64,000 nt of DNA from NCBI RefSeq assembly GCF_018991925.1, contig NW_024725489.1, positions 6,743,916-6,807,915 on the forward strand. The letters are read 5' to 3'. Below the pieces are notes generated by a model that saw only the letters and a program-made list of their open reading frames with translations, made no database searches and was not told the DNA's origin. The DNA comes from Homarus americanus (Eukaryota > Arthropoda > Malacostraca > Decapoda > Nephropidae). This document shows, in pieces, positions 24,389-35,627 of this stretch (positions are counted from its first letter, which is position 1; every line of letters begins with the position of its first letter). The translations under genes were made by a program, and so were the position numbers.

Positions 24389-26952
24389 CAGTGGTCCCTC
24401 GGTTAACGAGCACAATCCGTTCTGGAAGGTTGCTCGTTAACCGAAACCATTGTTTCAATGGGTTTTTGGGTAATTGGTTCCAGCTCACCGAAAATTGCCT
24501 AAATTCAACAAAAAAGGTAGAAAAGTACACTTACTTTGAGGTGTGTATGTAGAAGGCTCCTGGATGATGGGAATTAGAATGAGGGTGGAGGAGAAGGGAG
24601 AAGAGAAGGAAGTGGAGGTGGAGGAGAAGCATTTTACTGCTTCTTGGAAGGTGAGTCACCTTCCATGAAAATGTCAGGAACCTCTGGACTGACAGATTCT
24701 CCACCAATAACACCATCTCTCCTTCATGAAGTGGAAGGCTGAGGGCTAGCATCTTGTTCCCGCTGCCTTTTACTAAAGAAACTGTCAATTTTTGTTTGTG
24801 GGGCATCTCTCCTCCTCATCATTAACTGATGTTTGAAGAAGGAGACCACTGTGTCCTCAACATGACACAAAGCTAGTTCAGACTTTTCCACATGTAGGTG
24901 CCTTAAAGCCAGTTTCCTGAACTTCTTTCAGTGGTGAACAACATCTTTCAACTCTGAGGTTGACATATGGTCATCACTTTCCGTTTCCTCCTCACCACTG
25001 TCAGCCTCTTAACATCTCATCCAGTTGCTCCAAGTTTTCAGGAGTAAGTTCCTGTTCATGAGACATCACAAGCTCTTCTACATCCTCCTCCTCCATTTCA
25101 AGGCCAAATGACTGACCAATGGACACAATCTCCTGGTGCAACTCTGTTTCATCCTGAAATCCCTCAAAATCATGGACTACTGATGGCCACAGTGCTTTTC
25201 ATGAAGAATTGAGGGTTCTAGTGGAGACTTCTTGCCATGAAGACACAATCAATTTTACATCCTCCAGGATGTTAAACTGTGTCTTACAGAACTGTGCCAG
25301 TGTTAGTTCAGGATCAGTGGAAGTTGCCTGATGACACCTCCTGAAAATTTTCATGGACAGCTTCTTAAAGTTGCTGATCACATTCTGGTCCATTGGCTGT
25401 ATGATTGATGTAGTGTTGGGAGGCAAAAACAACACTTTGACAAAGTCAAATTGAGACTCCAAAGTTCTGGCAAGTTGAGGGTCATGACCAGGGGCATTAT
25501 CCATGAGGATTAGAGCCTTTAAAGGGAGTTTATTGGTGGTTAGGTAGCTCTTCACAGAAGGGCAAAACACCTCAACAGCCCATTCATTAAAGAGATGTCT
25601 TGTTACCCAGGCCTTACGGTTGGATTTCCAATAAACTCCAAGCCGTCCTCTTACCACTTTCTGTTGCTTGAACACCCTGGGGTGCTCAGAGTGGTAGACA
25701 AGCATAGGCTTCAGTCGGAAATCCCCTGAAGCATTGGCACCAAGCAATAGAGTGAGACGGTCTTTCATGGGTTTATGCCCAGGTAAAGAGGCTTCATCTC
25801 TGGTGATGAATGTTGTTTTGGGCATCTTTTTCCAGAACAGCCCAGTTTCGTCCACATTGAACACTTGCTGTGGAAGATAATTTTCTTCTTCCATCAGTTC
25901 TTTAAATTCCACTAAAAACTTTGTTGCCCCTTCCTTATCAGCACTGGCAGCCTCACCATGCCTAACACTAAATATGTCACTTCTTTTCTTAAATTTTTTA
26001 ACGAGCCCTTGCTGGCCCTAAAATCTTCAAAGTCTGTGCCTGAAGAACCAGGTTGATTTACCTTTAAATGTTCGTATATTTCCCTGGCTCTTTCACAAAT
26101 AAATTCAGTAGAAACTGAATCACCTTTCATCTGTTTTTCTCTAATCCAGATGAGAAGTAACCTCACTGTTTCTGCTATTAGGGATCTACCTTTGAACACT
26201 CTGGTAGACTTGTCTCTCACTTTCACTTCCTTGAATTTGTCTTTCTGTGCAAGAATTGTCGATACAGTTGATGTCGACATGCCATATTCTTTGCTTAGAA
26301 CATTTGTTCTAATGCCTTCTCATGTTTTCTAATTATTTCCTGTTTCATCTGAATTGAAATCGCTTTTCTAGATTTCATGGGACCCATGCTGGATTCAAAA
26401 ACAATTTCAACACGTGTTATTCTAAGTTCAATTGCTGTAAATAAAGAATATTTTCTTTAAATTAACACTGCACTGCTCTATATATCATCAATATGTAAAA
26501 TAAATTTCAAAATGATAAATAATTTGACTGAAAACACAGAAAAAAAGCATTTATGTTGAAGTGAGTCTGAAGCAAGATGTTACCTCCACTGAAAAGACAC
26601 AGAGACTGACTCCTGTTTGGTGTGTTGACACGCTGTTTGGCGCACATAAAACTAGTTTCCTGTACTTCAATTATGTTCAATAATTGTTAAAATGACTAAA
26701 AAATTTAATATTAAACTTTTAAAATGATTGAATAGTACAACCTTCTTGATATTTACTAAAATGGTAAGGAATTTAAACCCTAGAACCGATTACTGTATTG
26801 GCGGGCTAATACGACAACTGGTGTGCAAGCGAAAACATGATGAGGGCCGCTCGTAAGGAATTCGTTAATCGAGGGAATGCTCGTTAACCGAAGTTAAGAA
26901 TCTTATGGAAGGTAATTCGGTAACCGAAATCTCGTTAACCGAGGGATCACTG
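24389..26952 (-). mobile_element. Tigger element, CAGTGGTCCC family, full length
   Basis: A 2564-bp element with TIRs cagtggtccctcggttaacg and cgttaaccgagggatcactg, and TA at 24387-24388 and 26953-26954. It carries a minus-strand transposase. It is the same subfamily as 49911-52437 and is the source type for the MITEs at 2621, 8663 and 23184. Its insertion truncated the mariner fragment. Confidence 0.93.
24634..26387 (-). pseudogene. Tigger transposase (TIGD1-like), frameshifted
   Basis: Starts at ATG 26387 (MGPMKSRKAISIQMKQEI), the same N-terminus as the copy at 50478. The HTH segment STSTVSTILAQKDKFKEVK follows a frame change near 26290. The second DNA-binding domain runs to about 25930, where another frame change occurs. 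The DDE core 25912-25199 is open: NVDETGLFWKKM, LMDNAPGHDP and IQPMDQNVISNF are all intact. A stop after TRTLNSS (25199) and further breaks lead to the tail ending at TAA 24636-24634. It keeps the 19-residue segment (KQMKGDS...ARE) that the 50478 copy lacks. Confidence 0.92.
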
Positions 26953-26954
26953 TA

Positions 26955-27660
26955 CTTGAAAAAAGTGAAATTGGGTCCCATGCATGACTGCCCATTAGGG
27001 ACAGGACAGTGTGGATACAGCACACTGTATACTAAGCCTTCAGTACACAAGGAGGCAGCGTGGCCAGTACTGCACTCGACCGCCTTCACTTCCCCACGTT
27101 GTAAACTTAGGTACCCATTTACAGTTGGGTGAACTGGGAGGGCCTGAGAATCAAACCACCAACCCCAAGAACAAGAGGCGAGCGCTGTATCAGCTTGACT
27201 GCCTACTTGAGGGGTCATGTTAAATGCAAAGTGTATGCTACAGAGGTCTAGACTCAGGAAGAATTGAGGCGCTGAATGCAAGTCAGTGACAAGAGTATTC
27301 ACAATACCCCTAGAATATTCAAATAAAGACAACAGTCACTTTTGCGACAGGTTAAAGCCTGCATTCAGAAAGAGAGCCGGAACTTTGAACATTTAATGTA
27401 AAATCTATACCCTGTATCAGATTACATATGATTGTAAATAAATTCTACAATGCTAGCAACACTGGCTATTTCATCTACACTCCAAAGTATAAATACATAC
27501 CCACATTCATATCCAGTATACATACATACGTACTCACAATAAACTAATCATACTCAAACAATCAACTAAACACAGTCACAATAAACTAATCATACTCACA
27601 CACTCAACTATACAGTACAATATATAATCACACTGTTGAAAAAGATGAATATTAGTTCTT
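26955..27660. other. Spacer and decayed minisatellite
   Basis: 26955-27500 has no supported gene. 27500-27615 consists of degenerate units of the 25-bp minisatellite seen at 22485 (catactcaca, atcaactaaa). The last part, 27620-27680, is the downstream flank of gene A and matches 47190-47253 almost base for base. Confidence 0.5.
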
Positions 27661-27681
27661 TTAAATAAATGTAATTCTTAC

Positions 27682-28599
27682 CTTCAGTTTGTGGTGATGA
27701 TCAGGCTGGTTATGTTTATTGTCTTCTGATGAATGGCTGCCATTAACTATTTCTTCTTCTGTACAGTTGTTTTGTGTGTTCTCTTCCTCACTGTAATCAT
27801 CATCATCATCATCTGGTGTATTGTCTTCTGATGAATGGCTGCCATTAACTATTTCTTCTTCTGTACAGTTGTTTTGTGTGTTCTCTTCCTCACTGTAATC
27901 ATCATCATCATCATCTGTTGTATTGTCTTCTGATGAATGGCTGCCATTAACTATTTCTTCTTCTGTACAGTTGTTTTGTGTGTTCTCTTCCTCACTGTAA
28001 TCATCATCATCATCATTTGGTGTATTGTCTTCTGATGAATGGCTGCCATTAACTATTTCTTCTTCTGTACAGTTGTTTTGTGTGTTCTCTTCCTCACTGT
28101 AATCATCATCATCATCATTTGGTGTATTGTCTTCTGATGAATGGCTGCCATTAACTATTTCTTCTTCTGTACAGTTGTTTTGTGTGTTCTCTTCCTCCCT
28201 GTAATCATCATCATCATCTGTTGTTAATTTCTTCGTGTTGTACACATCTTTACGTCGTCTGTTGTCCTCCAGATAACTAGAATTGGGGGCTGTTATTTTC
28301 TCCTTGTCATACACATCATTATGTGGTCTGTCTTGCTCCCTATAATTCTCATCATCTGCTATCTCTGTCATTCCATAGTCGTCACCAGTGCGTGTATCAC
28401 ACATTAAACCTTCGGCGTCTTTCATTTTCCGAAAGTAGTCATCGATCTTCATAGTAACATAAAGAGGTAGTGATGGTTCGATCCTCCTGCAGTAGGTCTT
28501 CGTGGGTATTTCCACCATCAGCTCATCATCCTTACAGTGAACATCATCCTGAAATATAATCCACATAAGAAGTACGACATCAAGGCGGAAAGTTGTCAT
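27682..28599 (-). CDS. Gene A: putative secreted acidic repeat protein (first coding exon)
   Basis: The 306 codons start at ATG 28599. Residues 1-17 (MTTFRLDVVLLMWIIFQ) look like a signal peptide. Then comes a conserved domain shared with genes B-D (DDVHC, PTKTYCRR, a second Met/Asp-rich stretch to about residue 65) and one or two old 23-residue units (SSYLEDNRRRKDVYNTKK). A block of five 102-bp (34-residue) units follows, each an Asp run, EEENTQNNCTEEE and VNGSHSSEDN, with one Cys and NCT/NGS glycosylation sequons. The tail DHHHKLK is followed by a consensus donor (ctgaag|gtaaga, 27682/27681); without splicing it would end six codons later at 27661. The stretch before GATGATG (tatatttcag) could alternatively be an acceptor. 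Function unknown; extracellular is an inference. Confidence 0.6.
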
Positions 28600-28653
28600 C
28601 ACACTCAGTACTAAAGCTACTTTGTGCACAGCTCGTATGGCCACAACAGTGAA

Positions 28654-28659
28654 CTTATA
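28654..28659 (-). promoter_or_regulatory. TATA-like box of gene A
   Basis: Minus strand gtataagttcac, about 55 nt upstream of ATG 28599. The same box at the same distance is found upstream of genes B, C and D. Confidence 0.5.
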
Positions 28660-28689
28660 CTGTACAGTACACACAAGAAAGCTCGACAA

Positions 28690-29995
28690 TGAAAGTCGTT
28701 ACAAAGAACAAACCAACTGCTTGAATGGCTAATAAGTTGATGTGGTGAAATGATTAGATGTTGTCCTCAATCTCACAAAACTTTAGGCACATCAATTCAT
28801 ATACTGTACAAGTACTGTACAGTATACAAGGCTATCAGTAACACAGTCAGCCGAATGCCAAAATAAAAAAAAGGAGAAAAAGCAGTTAAAGTTTTTAAAC
28901 TTTCAAACTGCCACATCTTTTGAACCATGTAGCTTAACACATCTTCATTTGTGCTTTGGCAGTTTCAGGAACGAAAATGAATGGCATTTTGGAAGAAAAA
29001 ACATAACTGAATTTTTCTCCACTTGCATAAACCAAACCACACTATACAGTATAATCCTCAAACGAGTGACATAACCTTTCCACCATTAAAGATATTGTAA
29101 TTATTTTTTGTGTGAGGGTAATTGTATGAATGTACAGTACTTTCATGTTGGGAAGGAGCAGCAACATAAAACAGTTCTTTTTTTCGGGGGATGGGGGTGC
29201 CGGAAGAGATGTGTTTACAAGGCACTAAGAGTGCCAGGCACTAAGAGTGCCAGGCACTTATAGAACGGGAGGAGTGCTGTGATTGGCCACCGAGGTATGG
29301 AGCGCAGTGTGTCATTGGCGATGTTTAAGCTATGTTAATTCTTACTTGGCACATGACACTTTCAACTATCTCAGGTAAGTAACGAAGACCTCACACCCGC
29401 CATATTAAGTGAATTTAGCTCAGCTGAACTTTGTTGAATATCAGCAAATTCCAAGGATGAAATAATGCAAAATTTTTGGAAAATTCTGAGAAACTTTTCC
29501 CAGTACCCGGAAAAATTCTGGGTATGAGGGATTTTTCCGGGTTTCAGAGTCATTTCGTTACCCGGAAATCTCTAATTCCCATGAAGTGCTCTGCTCCAAT
29601 TGCTCCAGCTAGCGAGAATATCACTGTACCACTATTTATGAATGAATGGATATTGGTATTGTAATGACGGACTTGACTGGTGGATAAGTTTAGGTCACAT
29701 AGATTGGCCATTTGGAGACATAGGTTACCACAGGGGTATAGGAAAGGAACACATTTCCACAACTGTATAAAAAAAATTATCGCACAAAGTCAATTGCAGT
29801 GACACTATTTACAAAATCACATTGAATGATTTGCCAATCTGAGAAAGAGCGTCCCTCACTGTAACAGAGAAGCTATCTTATAACTGATCAAGTTAAAGTC
29901 ACAACCCTGAGCATGCACAGGAGTATCATGTGACATCATGATTTCTGCTGACTGCCAGGTTTAATTCATGGAAGTAAGAAGTAAACACGTGTATC
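28690..29995 (-). repeat. Upstream flank of gene A, duplicated at 52440-53635 and 39650-39895
   Basis: About 1.3 kb of non-coding sequence upstream of gene A matches the upstream flank of gene C nearly throughout (e.g. gaggctatcagtaacacagt, ggaaggagcagcaacat, cactttcaactatctcagg). Copy A has two units of the 16-bp motif aggcactaagagtgcc at 29219-29251 where copy C has one. The part at 29780-29995 occurs a third time at 39680-39895. The similarity shows segmental duplication, and it could hold shared regulatory sites. Confidence 0.8.
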
Positions 29996-29997
29996 CC

Positions 29998-30051
29998 TGT
30001 GGGGGTCCCCACAGAGACCCCATAGAAGAACCCCCACAGGACCCCATAGAG
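29998..30051. repeat. 27-bp minisatellite, left remnant
   Basis: Two units of the ccccacagaaggaccccatagaag type, cut at 30051 by the hAT element and continuing at 34215. Confidence 0.85.
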
Positions 30052-30273
30052 CAGGGGTGGCCAATCTTTTGTGTGATGTGATCTACTTTTTCCAGTCACC
30101 CTGACGCGATCTACCAGCCTAATATTCACCCAAAACACCCCCACCCCCCTCCCATTGCCATAAAATATGCAGATTCGGAGAGAGAGAGAGAGAGAGAATA
30201 ATATTTTTTTAATAATTGTTATGATATATTGTTAACATGACAAAATCATAAACTTACTTTACTAATGAGATGG

Positions 30274-33200
30274 TTAGCACTGCATGTAGTCTGCCAGCTT
30301 TGTGTAATTAGGACTGTAGGCGGTGACTGCTTGCCTCAAGCAAGCATCCAGGTGTTCATCTGACAGTGTTGATCGGTATTTGATGTGTTTCATGTGTGAA
30401 AATGTTGATTCACAAAGGTAGGTTGATCCAAAAAATGCTGTGAGGTATATGGCACATTTTTTGATATTGGGATATTTTTCTTCACTGAGAAGTTTCCAAA
30501 AACTTCCTCCTGTTACCCTGGATTTGATCTGAATATTATTTTTAAGCTTCAGAAGCTCATTTTCGACTTCATATATGTCCATTCTAGAAGCAATATCTTC
30601 AACATTTGTGATTTTACCAAATGGAAAACACATATATGTTGCAACAGGTTCTATTGTTGCTATATCTTGAAACCGTTGGTCAAAATATGAGGCAAGGTTT
30701 TGTACCTGTTCAATATATCGAGCACTGTCACTCTGGTCACAGTATTTTCCTTGGTTTTCTTGTTCAGACATCATATTTCTGAAGTTTCGTAGTTGTTGTT
30801 GATGCAACTGCGAAGACACTAGTTTTAGTTTCTGCTTGAAAGCAGTCACAGGACTCATCATGTCAACTATAGTTTTATCTTTCCCTTGCAAATCTAAGTT
30901 TAGTTTATTCAGCATAGCGTCATGTCAACTAAAAAAGCTAAATCTAACAGCCACACTTCGTTGTGATCAAAAGGCCAATCTTTTGATGCCAAAAAAGAAG
31001 TTAGGAAACCTACCATCACTCCTGCACAGGGCAATGAACCCACTGATTCGGTCAGCCAATGCAGGTGCTCCATCAGTATTTTTAGATACGAGCTTACTTA
31101 ATGGCAACTGTGTACTATTAACAAAATCACTGAAAGTCTGAAATATGTCTTCAACCTGAGTTTTTCCTTTTGATGGTAGAATTTTCAGCAGTTCCTCTTT
31201 GGTACTCGTGTCTTTAAACACCATTCTAATGAAAATACATAATTTTGATGTATCGACCACATCAGTAGACTCAACATATTGTAATGAAAAGAACACACAC
31301 TCATGGATGTCTGTATTCAGTTGGTCACCCAAATCCTCAGCCATAAATTCACAGCGCCTCATGACAGTGTTTCTTGATAACTGAACATCCTTAACAGAAG
31401 ACAGTATTTCAGACTTATTTTTTAAATTTTCAAACAACGAATATGCTGCTTCTAAAAAGGCCTCTTTGAATATTTCTCCATCATGAAATTTTTTTTTATG
31501 CTTTGTGAGTAAAGTATTACCCCGCCTAACGCGGTTTCACTTAGCGCGTTTTACCGTATACGCGGTGCCTCGCCAGAGCTGAACTTTCACTTAACGAGGG
31601 TTTTTTCCACATATACGCGGTGAGTGTCCGGCTCGAGACGCTATTTTTAGATTTGCGCCACCCGCCACCCTGCCTGTTTTAGCTCATAAAATTCATACAA
31701 ATTACCCGGCCAGAATATAATTTACATTGCTGGAATTCTTACAATATGATGATCATTTTGAATATAAACATCATAGATTTTGCATTAGACATACAAATTT
31801 TAGAAAAAATGTTTGCTCTGAGTAAATATGTTATTTTTTGTGCAAAATATATGACATTTGTATTCAAAATATTCCTGGTCTTACAAGGAATCCAGCAATG
31901 TCAATTATATTATCCTAACTTTAGTTTGAGGTATTATTTATTACTAAAAAGTTAAATATTCTGGTTTTCCCACACATCTCCTTGGGACGGTTGGTGGGGG
32001 GTGGGGGGGAGGGAGGGACCGACCGACCATCTGTTACCCTGTGAAGAATATTTTTTTTTTTTATTAACTGAAGATATTTGTTTTAGCTCATAAAATTCAT
32101 ACAAATTACCCGGTCAGAATATAATTTACATTGCTGGAATTCTTATAATTTGATGATCATTTTGAATATAAACATCATAGATTTTGCATTAGACATACAA
32201 ATTTTAGATAAAATGTTTACTCTGAGTAAATATGTTCTCTTTTGTGCAAAATATATGACATTTATATTCAAAATATTCCTGGTCTTACAAGGAATCCAGC
32301 AATGTCAATTATATTATCCTAACTTTAATCTGAGGTATTATTTAATACAAAATGTTAAAATTTAGTTTTTTCACCCAACCTTTCTCTTGAAGGGAGGATT
32401 GGTGGGGGGTGGGGGGGAGGGTTGGGACTGACCGCGCGGTTGGAAGAGGGGGGGAGGCAAGGTGGGGTACTTTGATTGACAGATAGTGTCGTGAAGAATA
32501 TTTTTTTTTTTATTAACTGAAGATATTTGTTTTAGCTCATAAAATTCATACAAATTACCCGGCCAGAATATAATTTACATTGCTGGAATTCTTACAATTT
32601 GGTGATCATTTTGAATATAAACATCATATATTTTGCATTAGACATACAAATTTTAGATAAAATGTTTACTCTGAGTAAATATGTTCTCTTTTGTGCAAAA
32701 TATATGACATTTATATTCAAAATATTCCTGGTCTTACAAGGAATCCAGCAATGTCAATTGTATTATCCTAACTTTAGTTTGAGGTGTTATTTATTAAAAT
32801 TTAGTGGTTTTCCCCCAAAAATTTCTCAGAGAGGGAAGAGCCAGCAATGTAGTGTGAGAGGGGGAGGGAGTTGAGTCCATTATTTGAATGGACATTAACT
32901 TGGCGACTGTATTTCTCTATTTCTCTTAAGTATTAATTGTGTGCATGTACCATCATAAAATTCAGATGTTATTTTTACTACAACATAGTTATGTGTCGTC
33001 AAAAAGTGGAGTTTGGGGGTCGGGCCGGTTTCTATTGGAATTAATCCCATATGTTCTGTTGTTCACTTAACGCGGTTTTCACTTAACACGGTACCCTCTG
33101 GGTTTTATTGACCGCGTTAAGTGGGGTACAACTGTACTCGACTCACCCTGAATGATGCAATGGTTCATGAACTTTCCTCTTTCATAGCTCACTTTTGGGT

Positions 33201-33394
33201 GGGAAATCATTATTATACTTCTTGTGAAAACTTTTGAAATGCCTTTCAGGATTTTCTTTCTTAGCTAGAGCTGGAGACACATGGCAGATCAAGCACAGAC
33301 ACTTCAAATTATTCATGGTAAAAAAATAGTCTTCTTCCCATTCATTGTGAAAATGGTAAATTTGGGTATTTTTAGTACTTGGCCCAGAACTCAT
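30274..33394 (-). pseudogene. hAT transposase similar to GTF2IRD2-type proteins
   Basis: N-terminal piece (33394-33182): HNEWEEDYFFTMNNLKCLCL, ICHVSPALAKKENPERHFKS, a BED-like zinc finger (C..C...H...H). After the MITE, 31510-30967 encodes KHDGEIFKEAFLEAAYSLF, LSRNTVMRRCEFMAEDL, FSLQYVESTDVVDTSKLCIF and NTDGAPALADR (catalytic Asp in the DGAP motif). The region normally holding the Cys-His and RW motifs is deleted near 30960; coding resumes with WLLDLAFLVDM and, from 30915, LNLDLQGKDK. The dimerisation domain at the C-terminus is well kept: EEKYPNIKKCAIYLTAFFGS, TYLCESTFSHMK, LRQAVTAYSPNY. Motif order is that of GTF2IRD2 in mammals and its hAT relatives. It is inactive. Confidence 0.88.
31512..33134. 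mobile_element. Pogo-type MITE with three internal tandem modules
   Basis: Left end aagtattaccccgcctaacg and right end cgttaagtggggtacaactg are inverted repeats flanked by TA (31510-31511, 33135-33136). The interior holds three tandem copies (from about 31683, 32083 and 32522) of a 400-450-bp module beginning agctcataaaattcatacaa and passing through aatataatttacattgctgg, each ending in a G-rich tract. 32935-33130 carries the 'cataaaattcagatg...atgtgtcgtc...cccatatgtt' subterminal region also present at 46985-47170 and 55700-55850. Confidence 0.82.
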
Positions 33395-34214
33395 TTTTGG
33401 TTCAGTTGATGGCCAATAACCTACACCTGAATTTGGAAAAGATTAAGTCGTATGTCAATACGAGAATTACTTTTTTCCATGACTTTTCCTACATGAATAT
33501 GAGAATTACTAACGTAACAGCGTAACGTTCTGAACTTATTTTTTCATAAGCAATTGTCGCCGGCTGGTGTGGACACTTCTGTCTCCTCTAGGGTTGCGGC
33601 GAGAACTGTCGCTAAGCTAAAAAGTCAGTAATTCTTGTAATCACCCAAGACTTTTCCATAACAAGAGGCAGCACCTCACACTTCCAAGTAATGCGGATGA
33701 CTAAAAATCACTGCACTCTTGGTGACAAGTGTGTGGGCTCGCTGGGCAAGGTTGCCAAATATGATTCACTCTCTCTTTACTTTTGACAAGACTCCTCAAT
33801 ATCGAGTCGACTTTTTCATTACCAAATTCATTAATACAAGGTTTAATGTGTATTTGTAAACATATAAAAGCAAATACCTGCTTAGTTTTAGCCTACAACT
33901 GATGACAACTTGCTGATCAGTTTCCTCACCAGGAACCAACCAGCACCGGACTATATGAATGCGAACACTTCCTATCAGGTTCCGCCACACACAGTATGGC
34001 ACAGACGAAGTTTTTTTGTATGTATCGCTCTGATGTGTCCCTAATGATAATCTATTCCCAGAAAAAATCTAAACAAATATAATATTCCAATGATTATAAG
34101 TAAAATTTGAAGGGGATTTTTGTATGGCAGCTTAAGAAGGATGGATCATTAAGTTTAACTTTGCCATGCGATCGACTAGAGAAGATCTTGCGATCGACAG
34201 GTTGGCCACCCCTG

Positions 34215-35215
34215 CCATAGGGGAACCCCTAGAGAAGGAACACAGAGAAAACCCCACAAAAGGACCACAGAGGAACCCCCACAAAAGGACCCCATGGAGG
34301 AACCCCGACAGAAGGGCCACATAGAGGAACCCCTAGAGAAGGACCATGGAGGAACTTCCACAGAAGGACCCCATGGAGGAACCCCTAGAGAAGGACCACA
34401 GAGGAACTTCCACAGAAGGACCCTATGGAAGCATCCCCACAGGACCCCAGAGGAACTCCCACAGAAGAGCCACAGAGGAACCACCATAGAAGGACCCCAT
34501 GGAGGAACCCCCACAGAAAGGCCACATGGAGGAACCCCCACAGAAGGACCCCATAGAAAAACCCCACAGAAGGACCACATGGAGGAACCCCCACAAGGAC
34601 CATAGACGAACCCCCACAGAGGACCCTCCACAGAAAGACCACATAAAGGAACCCCCCACAGAAGGACCACATAAAGGAACCCCCACAAAAGGACCACATA
34701 GAGAAACCCCCAAAGGACCACATAGAGGAACCCCACAGAAGAACCATAGAGGAAACCCCACAGAAGGACCACATAGAGCAGGGGTGGGCAAAGTATGGCC
34801 CGCGGGCCACATTTGGCCCGCCAAATTATTTCTGTGGCTCGCCACTGCATTTGTATTTACAAATACAAGGCTTTACTTTGTGTTAATATAATACATTTGC
34901 ATCTACATTAAGTGTGTGGCCCGCGAAGTGTGCCACCATTCATGAAATGACCCCTCCATCAAAAATAATTGCCCACCCCTGACATAGAGGAACCCACAAA
35001 GGACCACATAGAGGAATCCCCACAGAAGGACCACAGAGGAATCCCCACAGAGGGACCCCCAAAGGACCAGAGAGGAACCCACACAGAAGGACCCCAAAGA
35101 GGAACTCCCATAGAGGAACCCCCCATAGAAGGGCCCCATAGAGGAACCCCCAAAGAAGGACCAGAGAGGAAGTCCCACAAAAGGACCAGAGAGGAAGCCC
35201 CACAGAAGGACCCCA
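34215..35215. repeat. 27-bp minisatellite between genes A and B
   Basis: Degenerate units of aggaacccccacagaaggaccacatag, interrupted by a hAT MITE (34779-34981). The period, 27 bp, equals nine codons, so all minus and plus frames stay open for long distances with Gly/Val/Pro/Leu/Cys-rich translations (GVPLCGPSV). I regard those frames as by-products of the period. The array starts directly at the end of the conserved domain of gene B. Confidence 0.93.
34779..34981. mobile_element. 203-bp hAT MITE in the minisatellite
   Basis: Termini caggggtgggcaaagtatgg and ...aattgcccacccctg, exact 8-bp duplication acatagag at 34771-34778 and 34982-34989. No coding capacity. It resembles Charlie-type hAT ends ('cgcgggcc' next to the terminus). 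Confidence 0.92.
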
Positions 35216-35412
35216 TACATCAATTCGTTCACATCTTTCACCTTCCAGAGGTCGTCAAACATATTCTCAGAAACAGATAGTAACGGGTCACTCCTCCTGC
35301 AGTAGGTCTTCTTGGGTTTTCCCACCATCAGCTCTTCTTCATCCGTACAGCGAACATCATCCTGAAATATAATCCACATAAGAAGTACGACATCAAGGCA
35401 GAAAATTGTCAT
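34903..35412 (-). CDS. Gene B: paralogue of A/C whose tail is minisatellite
   Basis: ATG 35412 opens the shared N-terminus: MTIFCLDVVLLMWIIFQ (putative signal peptide), DDVRCTDEEELMVGKPKKTY, CRRSDPLLSVSENMFDDLWK and VKDVNELMY (ending near 35216). At that point homology to C stops and the 27-bp minisatellite begins, so the frame continues as a Gly/Leu/Trp-rich tail through the hAT MITE to a stop at 34903. Either the repeat exon of this paralogue was replaced by the minisatellite or the gene is a truncated copy. The conserved first 66 codons have no stop. The domain is unknown to me. I doubt that the tail is a real protein sequence. Confidence 0.4.
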   Translation of the reverse strand: MTIFCLDVVLLMWIIFQDDVRCTDEEELMVGKPKKTYCRRSDPLLSVSENMFDDLWKVKDVNELMYGVLLWGFLSGPFVGLPLWSFFGGSSMGPFYGGFLYGSSSLGSFCVGSSLVLWGSLCGDSSVVLLWGFLYVVLCGFLYVRGGQLFLMEGSFHEWWHTSRATHLM

Positions 35413-35466
35413 CACACTCAGTACTAAAGCTACTTTGTGTACAGCTCGTATGGCCACAACAGTGAA

Positions 35467-35472
35467 CTTATA
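35467..35472 (-). promoter_or_regulatory. TATA-like box of gene B
   Basis: Minus strand gtataagttcac at the same distance (about 55 nt) from ATG 35412 as in gene A. Confidence 0.45.
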
Positions 35473-35627
35473 CTGTACAGTACACACAAGAAAGCTCGAC
35501 AATGAAAGTCATTACAAGGAACAAACCAACTGCTTGAATGGCTAATAAGTTGATGTGGTGAAATGATTAGATGTTGTCCTCAATCTCACAAAACTTTAAG
35601 CACATCAATTCATATACTGTACCTGTA

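Larger units (their letters stand above)
30052..34214 (-). mobile_element. hAT element, GTF2IRD2/Charlie-like
   Basis: Ends caggggtggccaatctttt (30052) and its complement ...ttggccacccctg (34214) are standard hAT termini. The 8-bp flanks are ccatagag (30044-30051) and ccataggg (34215-34222), one mismatch. The minus strand carries a decayed transposase. A Tigger-type MITE (31512-33134) splits the coding part. 33430-34180 is the non-coding 5' region of the element, where I see nothing else. The element entered the 27-bp minisatellite between genes A and B. Confidence 0.9.
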
